This document shows, one piece after another, positions 46,560-47,105 of a stretch of DNA of 47,105 nucleotides. The position numbers and the translations under genes are program-made. The notes beneath the pieces are model-generated. The model did not search any database and was not told the DNA's origin. It saw nothing but the letters and a program-made list of their open reading frames with translations. The stretch spans positions 1-47,105 of the forward strand of contig CAINLT010000377.1 of NCBI GenBank assembly GCA_903850505.1, given 5' to 3'. Origin of the DNA: an uncultured Myxococcales bacterium. Its GTDB lineage: Bacteria > Myxococcota_A > UBA9042. Every line of letters starts with the position of its first letter. Position 1 is the stretch's first letter.

Positions 46560-47105
46560 TCAGCGGGCGAGGCGCTGCAAGGCGCGAATCACATTGAAAT
46601 AACGCTCCGGGAAGAACCGCGTCATCAAGCTCAGGATCTGCGCGTCCTTGCCGACGAGGATGCGCTCCCTGCCGCGCTCCAGCCCGCGCAGGATGATGGC
46701 AGCGGCCTGATCCGCGGAAGTCATGGCGATCTTGCTGAAGTCGCGCTCGATCTTGGCGCGATCGACGCGTCCGAGGTCGTCAGATGTAAAGCGCGCGTTG
46801 CGAACAATTGACGTTTGTATACCTCCGGGATGGACGCTCACCGCGCGCACGCCGGTCTTGTGCAAGTCGTGGCGCATCGCCTCGGTGTAGCCGCGCACGG
46901 CAAATTTTGCTGCGGAATAAGCGGAGTTTGCCGGCCACGCCATCAGCCCGTACAGGCTAGAAATGTTGACGATGGTGCCGGAATCGCGCGCGAGCATCGC
47001 CGGCAGGAACGCGTGCGTCCCGTGAACCACGCCCCAGAAATTGATGTTCATCAACCATTGCAGGTCATCGTAGGCGGTGTCCTGCACCCGCTGTAGCAAC
47101 GCCAC
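46560..47105 (-). CDS. Short-chain dehydrogenase/reductase, 5' end truncated by the window edge
   Basis: WLMNINFWGVVHGTHAFLPAMLARDSGTIVNISSLYGLMAWPANSAYSAAKFAVRGYTEAMRHDL (YxxxK). Confidence 0.92.
   Translation of the reverse strand: MALLQRVQDTAYDDLQWLMNINFWGVVHGTHAFLPAMLARDSGTIVNISSLYGLMAWPANSAYSAAKFAVRGYTEAMRHDLHKTGVRAVSVHPGGIQTSIVRNARFTSDDLGRVDRAKIERDFSKIAMTSADQAAAIILRGLERGRERILVGKDAQILSLMTRFFPERYFNVIRALQRLAR

Overview
GC-rich bacterial window, probably Myxococcota/deltaproteobacterial (inferred from lipoprotein style and gene content). Three parts stand out. (1) 29212-46489, minus strand: a single-orientation ~17 kb phage-tail-like contractile injection system (CIS/eCIS-type) locus. It holds a baseplate-hub chaperone, a small DUF6760-like ORF missing from the ORF track, sheath, tube with a ~128-aa N-terminal extension, a 1194-aa Ala-rich protein, a LysM protein, a gp27/late-control-D-like hub without a spike, a zinc-ribbon mini-protein, gp25, a giant baseplate J, a tail protein I carrying an N-terminal PASTA-like domain, a protein in the fibre position, and two FHA proteins (one with signal peptide, degenerate VWA, TM and FHA). 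No AAA+ ATPase, tape-measure homolog, cap or spike gene was recognised in the window. (2) 27319-27909, minus strand: two ORFs separated by one in-frame TGA join into a single AhpD/carboxymuconolactone-decarboxylase-like selenoprotein (E-x11-C-x2-U-x3-H), with a bacterial SECIS-like hairpin (7-bp stem, GGUC loop) starting 10 nt after the UGA. (3) 1-28 kb: metabolic genes mixed with at least seven secreted lipoproteins sharing an Asp/Ala-rich linker after the lipobox. These include a CDDG/Cys-rich repeat stalk ending in a CxxCH domain, a sugar dehydrogenase-diheme cytochrome fusion, and a propeller-redoxin fusion. There is also a tandem ATP-grasp/GNAT operon. No rRNA, tRNA, IS element or CRISPR array was recognised.
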